Assembly: GCA_038534195.1 (NCBI GenBank) | Contig: JBCAXE010000015.1 | Location: forward strand, 9,694 to 73,693 | Reading direction: 5' to 3' | Source of the DNA: JAJFFW01 sp038534195 | GTDB lineage: Bacteria; Pseudomonadota; Alphaproteobacteria; Caulobacterales; Parvularculaceae | Length of the DNA: 64,000 bases | In this document: positions 51,961-60,304 of the stretch, one piece after another | How positions within the stretch are numbered: the stretch's first letter is position 1 | Layout: each line of letters begins with the position of its first letter | Notes under the pieces: generated by a model | The model's database searches: none | Seen by the model: the letters and a program-made list of their open reading frames with translations, nothing else | Told to the model about the DNA's origin: nothing | Position numbers and translations under genes: made by a program

Positions 51961-53148
51961 ATGGCGAAAAATTTCTTCTCCGGTCTTTTCAAAAAGAATA
52001 AGGACGATGCACCGCTAACGGAAAACGAGGCCCCATTAAAGCCGTCGGCGGAGGAAGCCGCCGCCGAGACGTCTTCTGCGTCAGAGGCCGCCACCGCCGT
52101 CCCGGCGCCATTCGAGGCGGACGCCGCTCCCCCGATCGACGCGCCCGCGGACGCGCCGATGGAAAAGCCTGCGGACGCGCTTTCCCCTACGCCCGACCAA
52201 CCGCTGGCGGAGCCAGCCGAGCCTGAAAAGAAAGGCTTCTTTTCCCGACTAAAGGACGGCCTCGCAAAAACGTCCGGACGCCTCTCTGACGGCGTCACGT
52301 CAATTTTTACAAAACGCAAGCTCGACGACGACACGCTCGAAGAACTCGAAGATTTGTTGGTGAGCGCCGATCTTGGCGTTGCGGCGGCGGCGCGCGTAAC
52401 GACTGCGCTCGCGAAGGACCGGTACGACAAGGAAATCAGCGACGACGAGGTCAAGCTGGCGCTCGCCGAAGAAGTCGCCAAAACCCTCGCGCCGCTTGAG
52501 ACGCCGCTTGCGATTAATCCGGCGAACCGTCCGCATGTGATCCTGATGACAGGCGTCAACGGGGCCGGCAAAACCACGACCATTGGCAAGCTGGCGGCGA
52601 AATTCAAAGCGGAAGGCAAGTCGGTGATGCTCGCGGCCGGCGACACGTTTCGCGCCGCCGCTATTGAGCAACTAACGGTCTGGGGCGAGCGCACGGGCGC
52701 GCCGGTGGTGGCGAGAGACGTCGGCGCCGACGCGGCGGGCCTCGCTTTCGACGCGCTAAAAAAAGCCCAAGAGGAAAACATCGACGTCTTGCTGATCGAC
52801 ACCGCGGGACGCCTCCAGAACAAAAAAGAGTTGATGGAGGAGCTCGCAAAGATCGTCCGCGTCGTGCGGAAGATCGATGAAAACGCTCCCCACGACACCA
52901 TACTCGTTCTCGACGCCACAGTCGGTCAAAACGCTCTGTCGCAGGCGGGTGCGTTTTCAGACATCGCCGGCGTCACCGGCATCGTGATGACCAAGCTCGA
53001 CGGCACCGCACGCGGCGGCGTTCTCGTGGCGCTCGCAGACAAGTTCAACTTGCCGATCCACTTTATCGGCGTCGGCGAGAGCATTGACGATCTCCAGATG
53101 TTCGACGCAGAAAGATTCTCAAAAGCGCTCGCCGGCGTTCAGGCTTAA
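51961..53148 (+). CDS. ftsY: signal recognition particle receptor FtsY
   Basis: GTPase receptor that docks SRP-ribosome complexes at the inner membrane. The 395-residue product has an acidic/Ala/Pro-rich N-terminal A domain (1-90), the four-helix N domain (about 95-185) and the NG GTPase with GVNGAGKTTTIGKLA (G1), DTFRAAAIEQL, DTAGRLQNKKELM (G3) and TKLDGTARGG (G4). Two bases separate it from mtaB and 22 from yciB, so these three form an operon. Confidence 0.97.
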   Translation: MAKNFFSGLFKKNKDDAPLTENEAPLKPSAEEAAAETSSASEAATAVPAPFEADAAPPIDAPADAPMEKPADALSPTPDQPLAEPAEPEKKGFFSRLKDGLAKTSGRLSDGVTSIFTKRKLDDDTLEELEDLLVSADLGVAAAARVTTALAKDRYDKEISDDEVKLALAEEVAKTLAPLETPLAINPANRPHVILMTGVNGAGKTTTIGKLAAKFKAEGKSVMLAAGDTFRAAAIEQLTVWGERTGAPVVARDVGADAAGLAFDALKKAQEENIDVLLIDTAGRLQNKKELMEELAKIVRVVRKIDENAPHDTILVLDATVGQNALSQAGAFSDIAGVTGIVMTKLDGTARGGVLVALADKFNLPIHFIGVGESIDDLQMFDAERFSKALAGVQA

Positions 53149-53170
53149 TCCGACAGGGACGAATAATATC

Positions 53171-53851
53171 ATGAGCGAAACGACCTCTACTCGCCTTACC
53201 GGACGCGCCAAGTTTCTGGTGGATTTCGGCCCACTTCTGGTTTTCATGGTCGCCTACTTTCTTGGACAGCGATTGGCGCCGATCGCAGGCGGCATTGTGG
53301 GACGAGACTGGTCTATTCCGGACGGGGAAGAGATGTTTCTCGCCGTCGGGCTTTTCCTCCCGGCGTTTGCGATTGCGTTCGCTTACAGCGTCTGGAAGGA
53401 AAAGCGCGTTGCGCCCATGCTTTTTGTAAGCGGCGTCGCCATCGGCGTGCTTGGCACCTTAACGCTCGTTCTCCACAACAAGACCTTCTTCTATATGAAG
53501 CCGACAATCGTCTACGCTCTGTTTGCGATCGTCCTTGCGGGCGGGCTTTGGTCGGGACGAAACATGCTGAAGACGTTGTTCGACGGCGCCTTGCATATGC
53601 CCGATCACGCCTGGCGGGTGCTGACTGTGCGTTATGCGACCTTCTTCGCTGTTCTTGGAGTCGCCAACGAAGTCATCTGGCGGTGGCTGATGCGCGATTG
53701 CGACCTCAACGCGGGGGCGGCGTGCGCCGGCGAGCCGATCTGGGTGAACGTCAAGGTATTCGGCTTCACAATCGTGAACTTGTTGTTTGCAGGGTTGCAG
53801 GCGCCGTTTCTGATGAAACATGCGAGCGAAACGCCGCCGGGCGAAGCCTAA
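53171..53851 (+). CDS. yciB: YciB/IspA-type inner membrane-spanning septation protein
   Basis: A 226-residue membrane protein of the intracellular septation protein A family, with about five to six helices (for example LLVFMVAYFLG, AVGLFLPAFAIAFAY, PTIVYALFAIVLAGGLW). FFYMKPTIVYALF and RVLTVRYATFFAVLGVANEVIWR are conserved features. It is involved in envelope integrity and cell division in enteric bacteria; mechanism unclear. AGGGACG lies about 12 bases upstream. Its TAA overlaps the convergent NUDIX stop by 4 bases. Confidence 0.9.
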   Translation: MSETTSTRLTGRAKFLVDFGPLLVFMVAYFLGQRLAPIAGGIVGRDWSIPDGEEMFLAVGLFLPAFAIAFAYSVWKEKRVAPMLFVSGVAIGVLGTLTLVLHNKTFFYMKPTIVYALFAIVLAGGLWSGRNMLKTLFDGALHMPDHAWRVLTVRYATFFAVLGVANEVIWRWLMRDCDLNAGAACAGEPIWVNVKVFGFTIVNLLFAGLQAPFLMKHASETPPGEA

Positions 53852-54381
53852 AGCCCCTCAATCGGATTACCGTAAGGCGCAAACGCCGATTGATCCATGC
53901 TTTCGCGCCACTGCCGCAGGGCCCACCCGGCGGAGGGAAACGCGATATCCTCCCAGGGCATGTCTTCCCAGCGTACGAGTTTGACGTCCTCGCTTTCCGG
54001 ACCGGCGGATACGTCAGGGTTTTGCAGCGTCGCCCGGTACATGATCTGGATTTGAGAGATGCGAGGGATTGAGTAAATCGCCAAGACGCGGTCGATCGTC
54101 AAACGCGCGCGCGCTTCTTCCCACGCCTCACGCTTCGCCCCCTCCTCGACCGACTCATTCAACTCGAGGTACCCGGCGGGTAAAGTCCAATAGCCTTTTC
54201 GCGGCTCAATCGCCCGTTTGCAAACAAGAATCTTGTCTTCCCATGTGGCGACCGACCCAACGACAATTTTCGGGTTTTGATAATCGACAAATCCGCAATG
54301 GCCGCAGACGGAACGCAATCGATCGTCGCCGGGCGGAATCTTTTCTTCGAATTTCGGCGCCAAATCTTCAAAATCAGGCAT
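53848..54381 (-). CDS. NUDIX hydrolase with N-terminal Cys pair
   Basis: A 177-residue NUDIX enzyme. The Nudix box reads GYLELNESVEEGAKREAWEE, matching Gx5Ex7REUxEExGU except at the final Gly, which is Ala. An N-terminal CGHCG with nearby YQNPKIVVGSV resembles half of a zinc ribbon as in NudC-like proteins. ADP-ribose or NADH-type substrates are usual for this subgroup, but it is not provable here. Convergent with yciB. Confidence 0.87.
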   Translation of the reverse strand: MPDFEDLAPKFEEKIPPGDDRLRSVCGHCGFVDYQNPKIVVGSVATWEDKILVCKRAIEPRKGYWTLPAGYLELNESVEEGAKREAWEEARARLTIDRVLAIYSIPRISQIQIMYRATLQNPDVSAGPESEDVKLVRWEDMPWEDIAFPSAGWALRQWRESMDQSAFAPYGNPIEGL

Positions 54382-54521
54382 CGTCTGTATCCATCCCTAT
54401 CTGCATGTAATTAATTATCCCATTGCAGATTATCCGCTTAAGGCTCAAAAAGCACCAGATTGTGAATATCTGTTGCAATTTTGTCGATGACGGAGCATAT
54501 GCAATGGTTTATTAACCCCAT

Positions 54522-54564
54522 CAGTTCAGATCATCCGCATCGGGTGCGTTTTCTGACTGAACTG
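54522..54564. repeat. 8-bp inverted repeat upstream of the MarR/H1-tail gene
   Basis: CAGTTCAG (54522-54529) and CTGAACTG (54557-54564) are perfect complements about 100-140 bases before the start codon, with a smaller CGCA/TGCG pair between them. The rest of this 281-base intergenic region holds no frame. It may be an operator for the MarR protein or a leader structure. Confidence 0.4.
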
Positions 54565-54662
54565 TAACGGACACGCGCCCAGAAAAATGAACCGCCTCCA
54601 GAGCGTCCGCTCAATCAGGGACCGCAAGAGACGGACACAAAGAACCTAACGGAGACCATTTA

Positions 54663-55238
54663 ATGGCATACAATCTGAAAAAATCCCCGGGACACCTTCT
54701 TCGCCGCGCACAACAATATGCGCACGACCTATACGCGAAAGAAGTGGGTTCTTCGGGCCCGACGCCGCGTCAATTCGAAGTTCTCCACACCGTGGCGCAA
54801 AATGAAGGCCTGAGCCAGACGGACCTCGTGCGCACAACCGGCATCGACCGTTCGACGCTGGCCGACATGATCGCACGCATGATCAAAAAGGGTCTCCTGT
54901 CACGCAAGCGCACGAAAGAAGACGCGCGCGCCAACGCTGTCAGCATCACGGCCGCGGGCTCCCGCATGCTGAAAAGCGCGCAAAGCGGCGTTGCAAAAGC
55001 TGAATCAGCAACACTGAAAGTGCTGCCGAAGACCCAACAATCGGGCTTCATGAAAGCGCTCACGGCTTACGCTGAAGCGCTCGATAAAATGGAAGAGGCG
55101 GCTGCTGCGCCGAAAAAACGTAAAGCGCCAGCCCGCAAAAAAGCGGCCAAGAAAAAAGCGACAAAACGCAAAGCGCCAGCCAAACGTCGTGCGCCCGCAA
55201 AACGCAAAACAGCAAAGCGCCGCACAAAGCGCCGGTAA
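54663..55238 (+). CDS. MarR-family regulator with histone-H1-like C-terminal tail
   Basis: A 191-residue protein in two parts. Residues 1-140 are a MarR winged helix (SGPTPRQFEVLHTVAQNEG, LSQTDLVRTTGIDRSTLADM, KKGLLSRKRTKEDARANAVS wing). Residues about 146-191 are a Lys/Arg/Ala/Pro-rich tail with repeated KAPARKKA/KRKAPAKRR units, like histone H1 or bacterial Hc1/AlgR3-type tails, expected to bind DNA non-specifically. A nucleoid role or tethering of the regulator is plausible. GGAG lies 9 bases upstream. A strong terminator follows, so it is transcribed alone. Confidence 0.9.
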   Translation: MAYNLKKSPGHLLRRAQQYAHDLYAKEVGSSGPTPRQFEVLHTVAQNEGLSQTDLVRTTGIDRSTLADMIARMIKKGLLSRKRTKEDARANAVSITAAGSRMLKSAQSGVAKAESATLKVLPKTQQSGFMKALTAYAEALDKMEEAAAAPKKRKAPARKKAAKKKATKRKAPAKRRAPAKRKTAKRRTKRR

Positions 55239-55270
55239 TATCACTCGATATCATTGATCGTGTTTTATTG

Positions 55271-55302
55271 CGCCGCCGGAAATTCTCCGGCGGCGTTTTT
55301 TA
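55271..55302 (+). terminator. Rho-independent terminator of the MarR/H1-tail gene
   Basis: CGCCGCCGGA (55271-55280) pairs with TCCGGCGGCG (55286-55295) around AATTC, followed by TTTTTTAT. The T-run overlaps the stop codon of the convergent SpoU gene. Confidence 0.92.
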
Positions 55303-55812
55303 TCGCCGCTGCGGCTGACGCCAGGTCGACGGCGGCGGCGGGCCGCCCGCCTGAGCCGAACGCGGCGGATATCCCCCCATGGACAAGACGCGGTCATACA
55401 TAATCAGCGCCGCGGCCACCGAAAGATTGACGCAAAACCGGGTTGGAATTTTTACAATATGCGCGCAGCGCGCGCGCGCCGCTTCGGACAAATCACCTTT
55501 TTCAGGCCCCAGAATATAGGCGGCGTTAATCGGATGCCGAAAGCTTGGCAAATCGACCGCCGCCTCATCAAGCTCCACACCCACAAGGACGCAGGACTTC
55601 GGCAGCAACAGATCCTCGATTGTGTCCCACTCATAAAGCGGCACATGCGCGCCGCTCTTCGACGTATCAGCGCGATCAACCTCCAGGGCGCGATGGTGGG
55701 CCGCGACAGTGAACGCAAAGCTCGCTCCGAACGCGTGAGCCGTCCGCAGAACAGCCCCGAGATTCATCGCTTTCGACACTCTTTCCGAACCAATTCCAAA
55801 GTAGCCGCGCAT
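55300..55812 (-). CDS. SpoU-family RNA 2'-O-methyltransferase
   Basis: A 170-residue SPOUT-fold methylase acting on rRNA or tRNA ribose. Motif 1 NLGAVLRTAHAFGA, motif 2 YILGPEKGDLS and motif 3 IPTRFCVNLSVAAALIMYDR, which forms the knot and SAM site, are intact; there is no extra RNA-binding domain. The start MRGYFGIGSERVSKAM at 55812 has GAGGAGG 4-6 bases upstream; the frame opens 81 bases earlier without support. Specific target unknown (TrmL-like size). Divergent from the TDO-like gene. Confidence 0.88.
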   Translation of the reverse strand: MRGYFGIGSERVSKAMNLGAVLRTAHAFGASFAFTVAAHHRALEVDRADTSKSGAHVPLYEWDTIEDLLLPKSCVLVGVELDEAAVDLPSFRHPINAAYILGPEKGDLSEAARARCAHIVKIPTRFCVNLSVAAALIMYDRVLSMGGYPPRSAQAGGPPPPSTWRQPQRR

Positions 55813-55999
55813 ACGCCTCCTCGCCCCCGTTCCTTTATGGACGCTGACGCCATTTTCGGGGCATTGTGCGTCAATGACCAGTGAACAACCCACCGCCGCT
55901 GACGAAAAGGGGCTTAAATCCGTGCGGATGGCGGCGTGTCGCCATGAGGCGCGGCGTGCGCTCTCCTGACCTGGAGAATTGGATTAAGGAGCATTGGCT

Positions 56000-56749
56000 A
56001 TGGACCGGGCGTATTTCTACAAGATGATGGGCGGCGACGGGTCGCTCGATTATGAGAAATACCTAAACACCTCGGCGTTGCTGGCGTGCCAAAAACCCTT
56101 TGACGCCCTGTGCAACGCGGATGAATTACAGTTTCAGATCGTCCATCAGGTTGAAGAACTGTGGATGAAACTGATCGCCTATACGCTCCTCGATATTGAC
56201 GATCATATGAAGGCGGGGCGCACGCACCGCGTGGTCACCCTGTTCGGCCGCGTGCGGATTTTACAGCGTCATCTGATCAGCCAGCTTGAATTGTTGGAGA
56301 CGATGTCGCCCAAGGAGTATCAAACGATCCGGCTGCAACTGGGCAATGGGTCCGGCCAGGAATCGCCGGGGTTTCAAACGTTGTTGAAGATGGCGCCGCT
56401 GCTTTGGGATACCTATGAGAAAGCCTATCTTGAGAAAGACGGTTTGACTGTCGAAATAATATATAATGATCGATATGACCATGGCGGCGCCTATGTCGTC
56501 GCCGAACGTCTGGTGGATTTCGACACGCTCTTTCAGGCATTCCGTTTTCACCATCTCCAATTGATCCGGCGGTCGATCGGCGCGGAAACGAAATCGCTTA
56601 AAGGACGACCAATCGAAAATTTGGAACGCGGTGTGAAGCGGCAATTCTTCCCGGCCCTGTGGGCGGTGCGCTCGGCGATGACGGACGCCTGGGGCGGCGA
56701 ATATGGCGTCAAGCGCGACAGCCTCGGGGACGGCGGCGGATTCCACTGA
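56000..56749 (+). CDS. tryptophan 2,3-dioxygenase-family protein, divergent C-terminus
   Basis: A 249-residue haem protein of the TDO family. It keeps the substrate-side FQIVHQVEELWMKL (His49), RVRILQRHLISQ, GSGQESPGFQ and the haem-ligand region FRFHHLQLIRRSIG (His184 or His185). The GTGGSxG motif that closes canonical TDO sites after that point is absent, replaced by a basic helix (ENLERGVKRQFFPALW). Reaction on tryptophan is therefore likely but not certain. AAGGAG lies 8 bases before the ATG. It is followed after 3 bases by a kynureninase-like gene, which supports a tryptophan or related indole role. Confidence 0.85.
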   Translation: MDRAYFYKMMGGDGSLDYEKYLNTSALLACQKPFDALCNADELQFQIVHQVEELWMKLIAYTLLDIDDHMKAGRTHRVVTLFGRVRILQRHLISQLELLETMSPKEYQTIRLQLGNGSGQESPGFQTLLKMAPLLWDTYEKAYLEKDGLTVEIIYNDRYDHGGAYVVAERLVDFDTLFQAFRFHHLQLIRRSIGAETKSLKGRPIENLERGVKRQFFPALWAVRSAMTDAWGGEYGVKRDSLGDGGGFH

Positions 56750-56752
56750 CCC

Positions 56753-57853
56753 ATGCGCGATGATTTTCACTACCCCCCCGACAAGGCCTATTTCCTGTCT
56801 CATTCCATTGGCGTTCAACCAAAAGCGGTCGATGCCGCGCTTGAAGAACATTTCATGGCGCCATGGCGACGCGCCGAAGGCGACGCCTGGGATTATTGGC
56901 TGAAGGCGCTAGCGGATTTTCGCAAGGCGCTCGCCCCATTAATCGGCGCTGACGCGCGAGACATCTGTCAACAGACGAATATTTCAAGCGCTTTGTCGAA
57001 ATGCGTCTTTTCTCTGCCCGAACGCGACAAGCGGACGAAAATCGTTCTGACGGAGGAGGACTTTCCGACCATCGGGCATGTGCTCGCGCAAACCCAACGC
57101 CTCGGCTACGAGCTCGTCTTTCTCCCGGGCGGCGAGGCGCTCGCCGATATTTCGGGATGGGAGCCGGCGTTCCGCGACGACGTGCACCTTCTCCATGTGA
57201 CGCATGTGTTCTCAAACAGCGCCTTGCGCCCGCCCGTCGGCGACATCATCAAACGCGCACGCGAGGCCGGCGTCTATACGGTGCTCGATGTTGCGCAGTC
57301 AGCGGGCGCCGTGCCGGTGGATCTCAACGCCTGGCGGCCAACCTTTGCGACCGGCACGTCCGTCAAATATCTGTGCGGCGGGCCGGGCGCCGCTTTTCTA
57401 TGGGCGAATCCGGACACGATCGCCGAGTGCAAGCCCATCGATGTGGGCTGGTTTTCGCAAGACAATCCATTCCCATCGCACATTCATTCCTTCGACTATG
57501 CATCGGACGCGGCCCGGTTTATGGGCGGTACGCCGGCCGTTGCGCCTTTCGTGTGCGCCGCCGCCGCGTTTAAAACCCTTCAAAAGATCGGCGTGGATAC
57601 GATCTTTCAACACAATCAATTGCTGCTCACGCGCCTTATTGAGGCGCTTCCACCTGCGCGGGTCGCCTCTCATACAGACAGAAATGCGCGCGGGTCTTCG
57701 CTTATCGTTACGGCGGATGATCTAAATGCCACTTCAAAAGCGCTGACAAAAGCGGGCTTTGCGCATGACCAGCGCATGGGCGGTATGCGCTTTTCCGTAC
57801 ACACCTATACATCCGAGGAAGAAATCGACGCGCTTGTTGCGGCGCTCGCTTAG
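56753..57853 (+). CDS. kynureninase-like PLP-dependent enzyme
   Basis: A 366-residue class-V aminotransferase-fold enzyme. The PLP Lys205 lies in TSVKYLCGGPGAAFLW, which matches kynureninase SxKYLNGGPG; Asp179 in VLDVAQSAGAVPVD contacts the pyridine nitrogen; SHSIGVQPKAV at the N-terminus is typical. Kynureninase cleaves kynurenine to anthranilate and alanine. It is shorter than most kynureninases (about 400-420). Transcribed with the TDO-like gene, 3 bases apart; no formamidase gene is near. Convergent with xthA, 4-base stop overlap. Confidence 0.83.
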   Translation: MRDDFHYPPDKAYFLSHSIGVQPKAVDAALEEHFMAPWRRAEGDAWDYWLKALADFRKALAPLIGADARDICQQTNISSALSKCVFSLPERDKRTKIVLTEEDFPTIGHVLAQTQRLGYELVFLPGGEALADISGWEPAFRDDVHLLHVTHVFSNSALRPPVGDIIKRAREAGVYTVLDVAQSAGAVPVDLNAWRPTFATGTSVKYLCGGPGAAFLWANPDTIAECKPIDVGWFSQDNPFPSHIHSFDYASDAARFMGGTPAVAPFVCAAAAFKTLQKIGVDTIFQHNQLLLTRLIEALPPARVASHTDRNARGSSLIVTADDLNATSKALTKAGFAHDQRMGGMRFSVHTYTSEEEIDALVAALA

Positions 57854-58656
57854 AGGTCGAGTTTGAGGGTTACTGGCGCGTGGTCGGACGGTTTTTCCCA
57901 GCCGCGCGCATCTTCATGAATCTTGAAAGATTTTGCGCCGCCGGTAAGAGCCGCGCTCTTTAAGGCGGGAGACACCCAGATATGATCGAGACGGCGCCCC
58001 CTGTTCGAGGCGCGCCAGTCCTTGGCGCGATAGGACCACCAGGAATAGAGCTTTTCTTCATCGCCAGCGAATTCGCGCGCAACGTCCGTCCAGTTCGAGG
58101 CCGCGATAATCGCGTTCAAATGGTCCACCTCGACGGGCGTATGGGACACCACTTTAAGAAGCTGTTTGTGCGACCACACATCGTGTTCGTGCGGGGCCAC
58201 GTTTAAGTCGCCGACGAGCACGCGCTTTTTGCGCGGTCCGCCGAGCTCTGCGAACCACGATTTCATCTCCGACATGAATTTGAGCTTGTGATCGAATTTC
58301 TCGTTAATCGCGGGATCGGGCTCATCGCCGCCCGCGGGCACGTAGAAATTATGAATCTCGATCCCGCCCGGGGCCGTCGCCTGAACATGGCGGCTGTCGC
58401 CCTTCCCGCAAAATCGCTTAACGGAAATATCCTTTAACGGCACGCGCGACGCGATTGCGACGCCGTGATAAGCGGGCTGGCCGGAAATGGCGAGGTGTTC
58501 GTAACCCGCCTGAACAAACGCCTTGCGCGGAAACTGATCATCGCTGCATTTCGTTTCCTGAAGGCACAAAATGTCCGCCGCCTCTTCGCTTAAAAACCTC
58601 TTCACATGGTCGATACGTAAACGGACGGAATTGATGTTCCAGGTGGCGATTTTCAT
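57850..58656 (-). CDS. xthA: exodeoxyribonuclease III
   Basis: AP endonuclease/3'-5' exonuclease for base-excision repair, 268 residues. Catalytic motifs of the EEP fold are present: WNINSVRLR, LQETKCSDDQFP, HNFYVPAGGDEPD, GDLNVAPHEHDVW, YSWWSYRAKDWRASNRGRRL and SDHAPV with the catalytic His. Length is standard. In Alphaproteobacteria xthA often neighbours lolA; here two genes intervene. Confidence 0.96.
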   Translation of the reverse strand: MKIATWNINSVRLRIDHVKRFLSEEAADILCLQETKCSDDQFPRKAFVQAGYEHLAISGQPAYHGVAIASRVPLKDISVKRFCGKGDSRHVQATAPGGIEIHNFYVPAGGDEPDPAINEKFDHKLKFMSEMKSWFAELGGPRKKRVLVGDLNVAPHEHDVWSHKQLLKVVSHTPVEVDHLNAIIAASNWTDVAREFAGDEEKLYSWWSYRAKDWRASNRGRRLDHIWVSPALKSAALTGGAKSFKIHEDARGWEKPSDHAPVTLKLDL

Positions 58657-58751
58657 CGGGCGCTCTCAGTAGACGAACGGCCACAGTAAAATGACGGCGG
58701 CGCTGCGGCAATCCCTTCCATTCGTTCCTCGCGCCGCCTATGCGTCGATGC

Positions 58752-59513
58752 ATGGACTTATTCGCCTCACTCACGCCCGACGGCGTCTCGACGCTCGCGG
58801 CGGGCGCCATCATCATCATCGCCTTTTTCACCTCCGCACTCACAGCCGCCTTTGGGCTCGGGGGCGGGCTGGCGCTATTGGCGGCGATGAGCGTTCTCTT
58901 CCCGCCAGCGGCGGTTGTCCCCGTTCACGGGGTCGCACAACTCGGTTCGAATCTGAGCCGCTTTTTCTTTTTGAGTCGGCACGCCCTCTGGCCCATCGTC
59001 GCCTGGTTTTCCGCCGGCGCCGTCATTGGATCGTTCCTTGGGGCGTCAATGGCCGTGGCGTTGCCCGAGGCGGTTTTGCGATTTGGCGTCGGCGTATTTA
59101 TCCTTTTGACGTTGTGGGGCCCAAAGCCGCCATCCCTTCGCGCCGGCGGCGGCGCTTTTTTCGCCGGCGGCGCCGTTTCTTCTTTTCTGACGATGTTTTT
59201 CGGCGCGACCGGCCCGATCGTCGCAACCATCCTATCGGTGGCGCGGTTGGACCGCATGCAGACGGTCAGCACGCACGCGGCCTGTCTTGTCGTGCAGCAC
59301 AGTTTAAAGACCGTCGCCTTCGGCGCGATCGGGTTCGCTTTCGCGCCCTGGGCGCCGCTCATTCTGGCGATTGTTCTCACCGGCTTCGCCGGCTCCTATG
59401 CGGGAACACGGCTATTGAAACGCCTGCCCGAAGGAGCCTTCAAGCGCGGCTTTCGTTTCCTATTAAGCGCAATCGCCGTCTATCTGATCGGCGCCAGCAT
59501 CTTCTCAAAATAG
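58752..59513 (+). CDS. TauE/SafE-family membrane transporter
   Basis: A 253-residue polytopic protein with about eight helices and the internal repeat of TauE/SafE exporters: FGLGGGLALLAAMSVLF near the start of the first half and FGATGPIVATILS in the second, each with the family GxGGG/G-P turn. Substrates include sulfite, sulfoacetate or organosulfonates; unknown here. The start MDLFASLTPDGV at 58752 is preferred to an ATG 12 bases earlier on membrane topology. It overlaps the convergent downstream gene by 9 bases. Confidence 0.88.
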   Translation: MDLFASLTPDGVSTLAAGAIIIIAFFTSALTAAFGLGGGLALLAAMSVLFPPAAVVPVHGVAQLGSNLSRFFFLSRHALWPIVAWFSAGAVIGSFLGASMAVALPEAVLRFGVGVFILLTLWGPKPPSLRAGGGAFFAGGAVSSFLTMFFGATGPIVATILSVARLDRMQTVSTHAACLVVQHSLKTVAFGAIGFAFAPWAPLILAIVLTGFAGSYAGTRLLKRLPEGAFKRGFRFLLSAIAVYLIGASIFSK

Positions 59514-60104
59514 ATTAAAGGATCGCCCTGCGACGCCCACGGGCCACCGCCCAAATTCAAACAATCTGAATTTAGCCGCAAACGGATGATTGTCGGCTTC
59601 GAAATCCGGGTCTATCGCCGCGATTAATACCAGCGCCGCTTGATGGGCCGCCTGCACCGCCGATCCCACAGCCAGTTGCTGCGCGGCGGGGTCCTCCACG
59701 TCCCAGATGTAACTCGCCTGCTCCATCGCCTCTTTTGCAGGCTCGGATATCTGTTCGGCGATGAGGGTCATGGCGAATCGCAACGCTTCTTCCGACAAGA
59801 GATCAAGCGCGCGCGCCGTCAAATCGGACCGCAACAGCTCTTCCGCCTCCCACGCGGCGCTCTGGAAGTCGAGACTTTCCGCCGCGGCCGCCGCGTCTTC
59901 CCAATCCACCAAAATCGCGAGGCCGGCGTCGGGAAACCCGAGACCGTCGAGATAAGTCTCCGCCGCCGCCCGCGCGCCTGGCGTCACCGGCTCGCCGAGG
60001 TTGGAAAACCACGGGATTCCCTCCAGCGAACGCGCGAACCGGCTGATTCGCGACAGGCCCGGCAATTCGCGCTCCAGCGCATCCAAATCATTGTCATCGA
60101 TCAC
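59505..60104 (-). CDS. conserved hypothetical cytoplasmic protein
   Basis: A 199-residue, acidic, helix-rich protein with no signal peptide or membrane helix (starts MIDDNDLDALERELPGLSRI). Segments ETYLDGLGFPDAGLAILVDWEDA and SYIWDVEDPAAQQLAVGSAVQAAHQAAL look like a conserved helical fold, but I do not recognise a family or active site. It lies downstream of lolA and candidate RNA B on the same strand and is convergent with the TauE-like gene. Confidence 0.65.
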   Translation of the reverse strand: MIDDNDLDALERELPGLSRISRFARSLEGIPWFSNLGEPVTPGARAAAETYLDGLGFPDAGLAILVDWEDAAAAAESLDFQSAAWEAEELLRSDLTARALDLLSEEALRFAMTLIAEQISEPAKEAMEQASYIWDVEDPAAQQLAVGSAVQAAHQAALVLIAAIDPDFEADNHPFAAKFRLFEFGRWPVGVAGRSFNLF

Positions 60105-60155
60105 GTGTGAAACCCATTTCTCCGCCAGCCCTCCACATAATGATTTTGCAGGCGC

Positions 60156-60190
60156 AAAAAAAGCGCCCGATCCAATAAGGACCGGGCGCC
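60156..60190 (-). terminator. Rho-independent terminator after candidate RNA B
   Basis: On the minus strand an 11-bp stem with one G-U pair (60190-60179 region with 60173-60163) closes a UUAUU loop and is followed by seven T. It is homologous in layout to the terminator near 25.13 kb. Confidence 0.9.
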
Positions 60191-60298
60191 AAGCTGCGCT
60201 GTTGCGCCTACGCCGGGAGGGGATATTCCGGCGGCTACACTGGCTTTGGACCTGCTAGCGGGGGGGCAACGCTGGTCCACAATGTCAGCCGGTGCGCA
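60156..60298 (-). ncRNA. candidate small RNA B with loop-borne CCCCUC motif
   Basis: A minus-strand region without any reading frame, bounded by a promoter-like sequence and a strong terminator. A 6-bp stem (CGCCGG/CCGGCG, 60233-60228 with 60216-60211) presents AATATCCCCTC in its loop, complementary to Shine-Dalgarno sequences, followed by GCGCAACAGCGC and CTTGGCGC leading into the terminator. The CTTGGCGC-terminator block and C-rich loop match candidate RNA A near 25.2 kb. Predicted length about 140 bases. An alternative is a processed lolA 3' UTR, since lolA ends 100 bases upstream. Confidence 0.55.
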
Positions 60299-60304
60299 CT
60301 GTTA

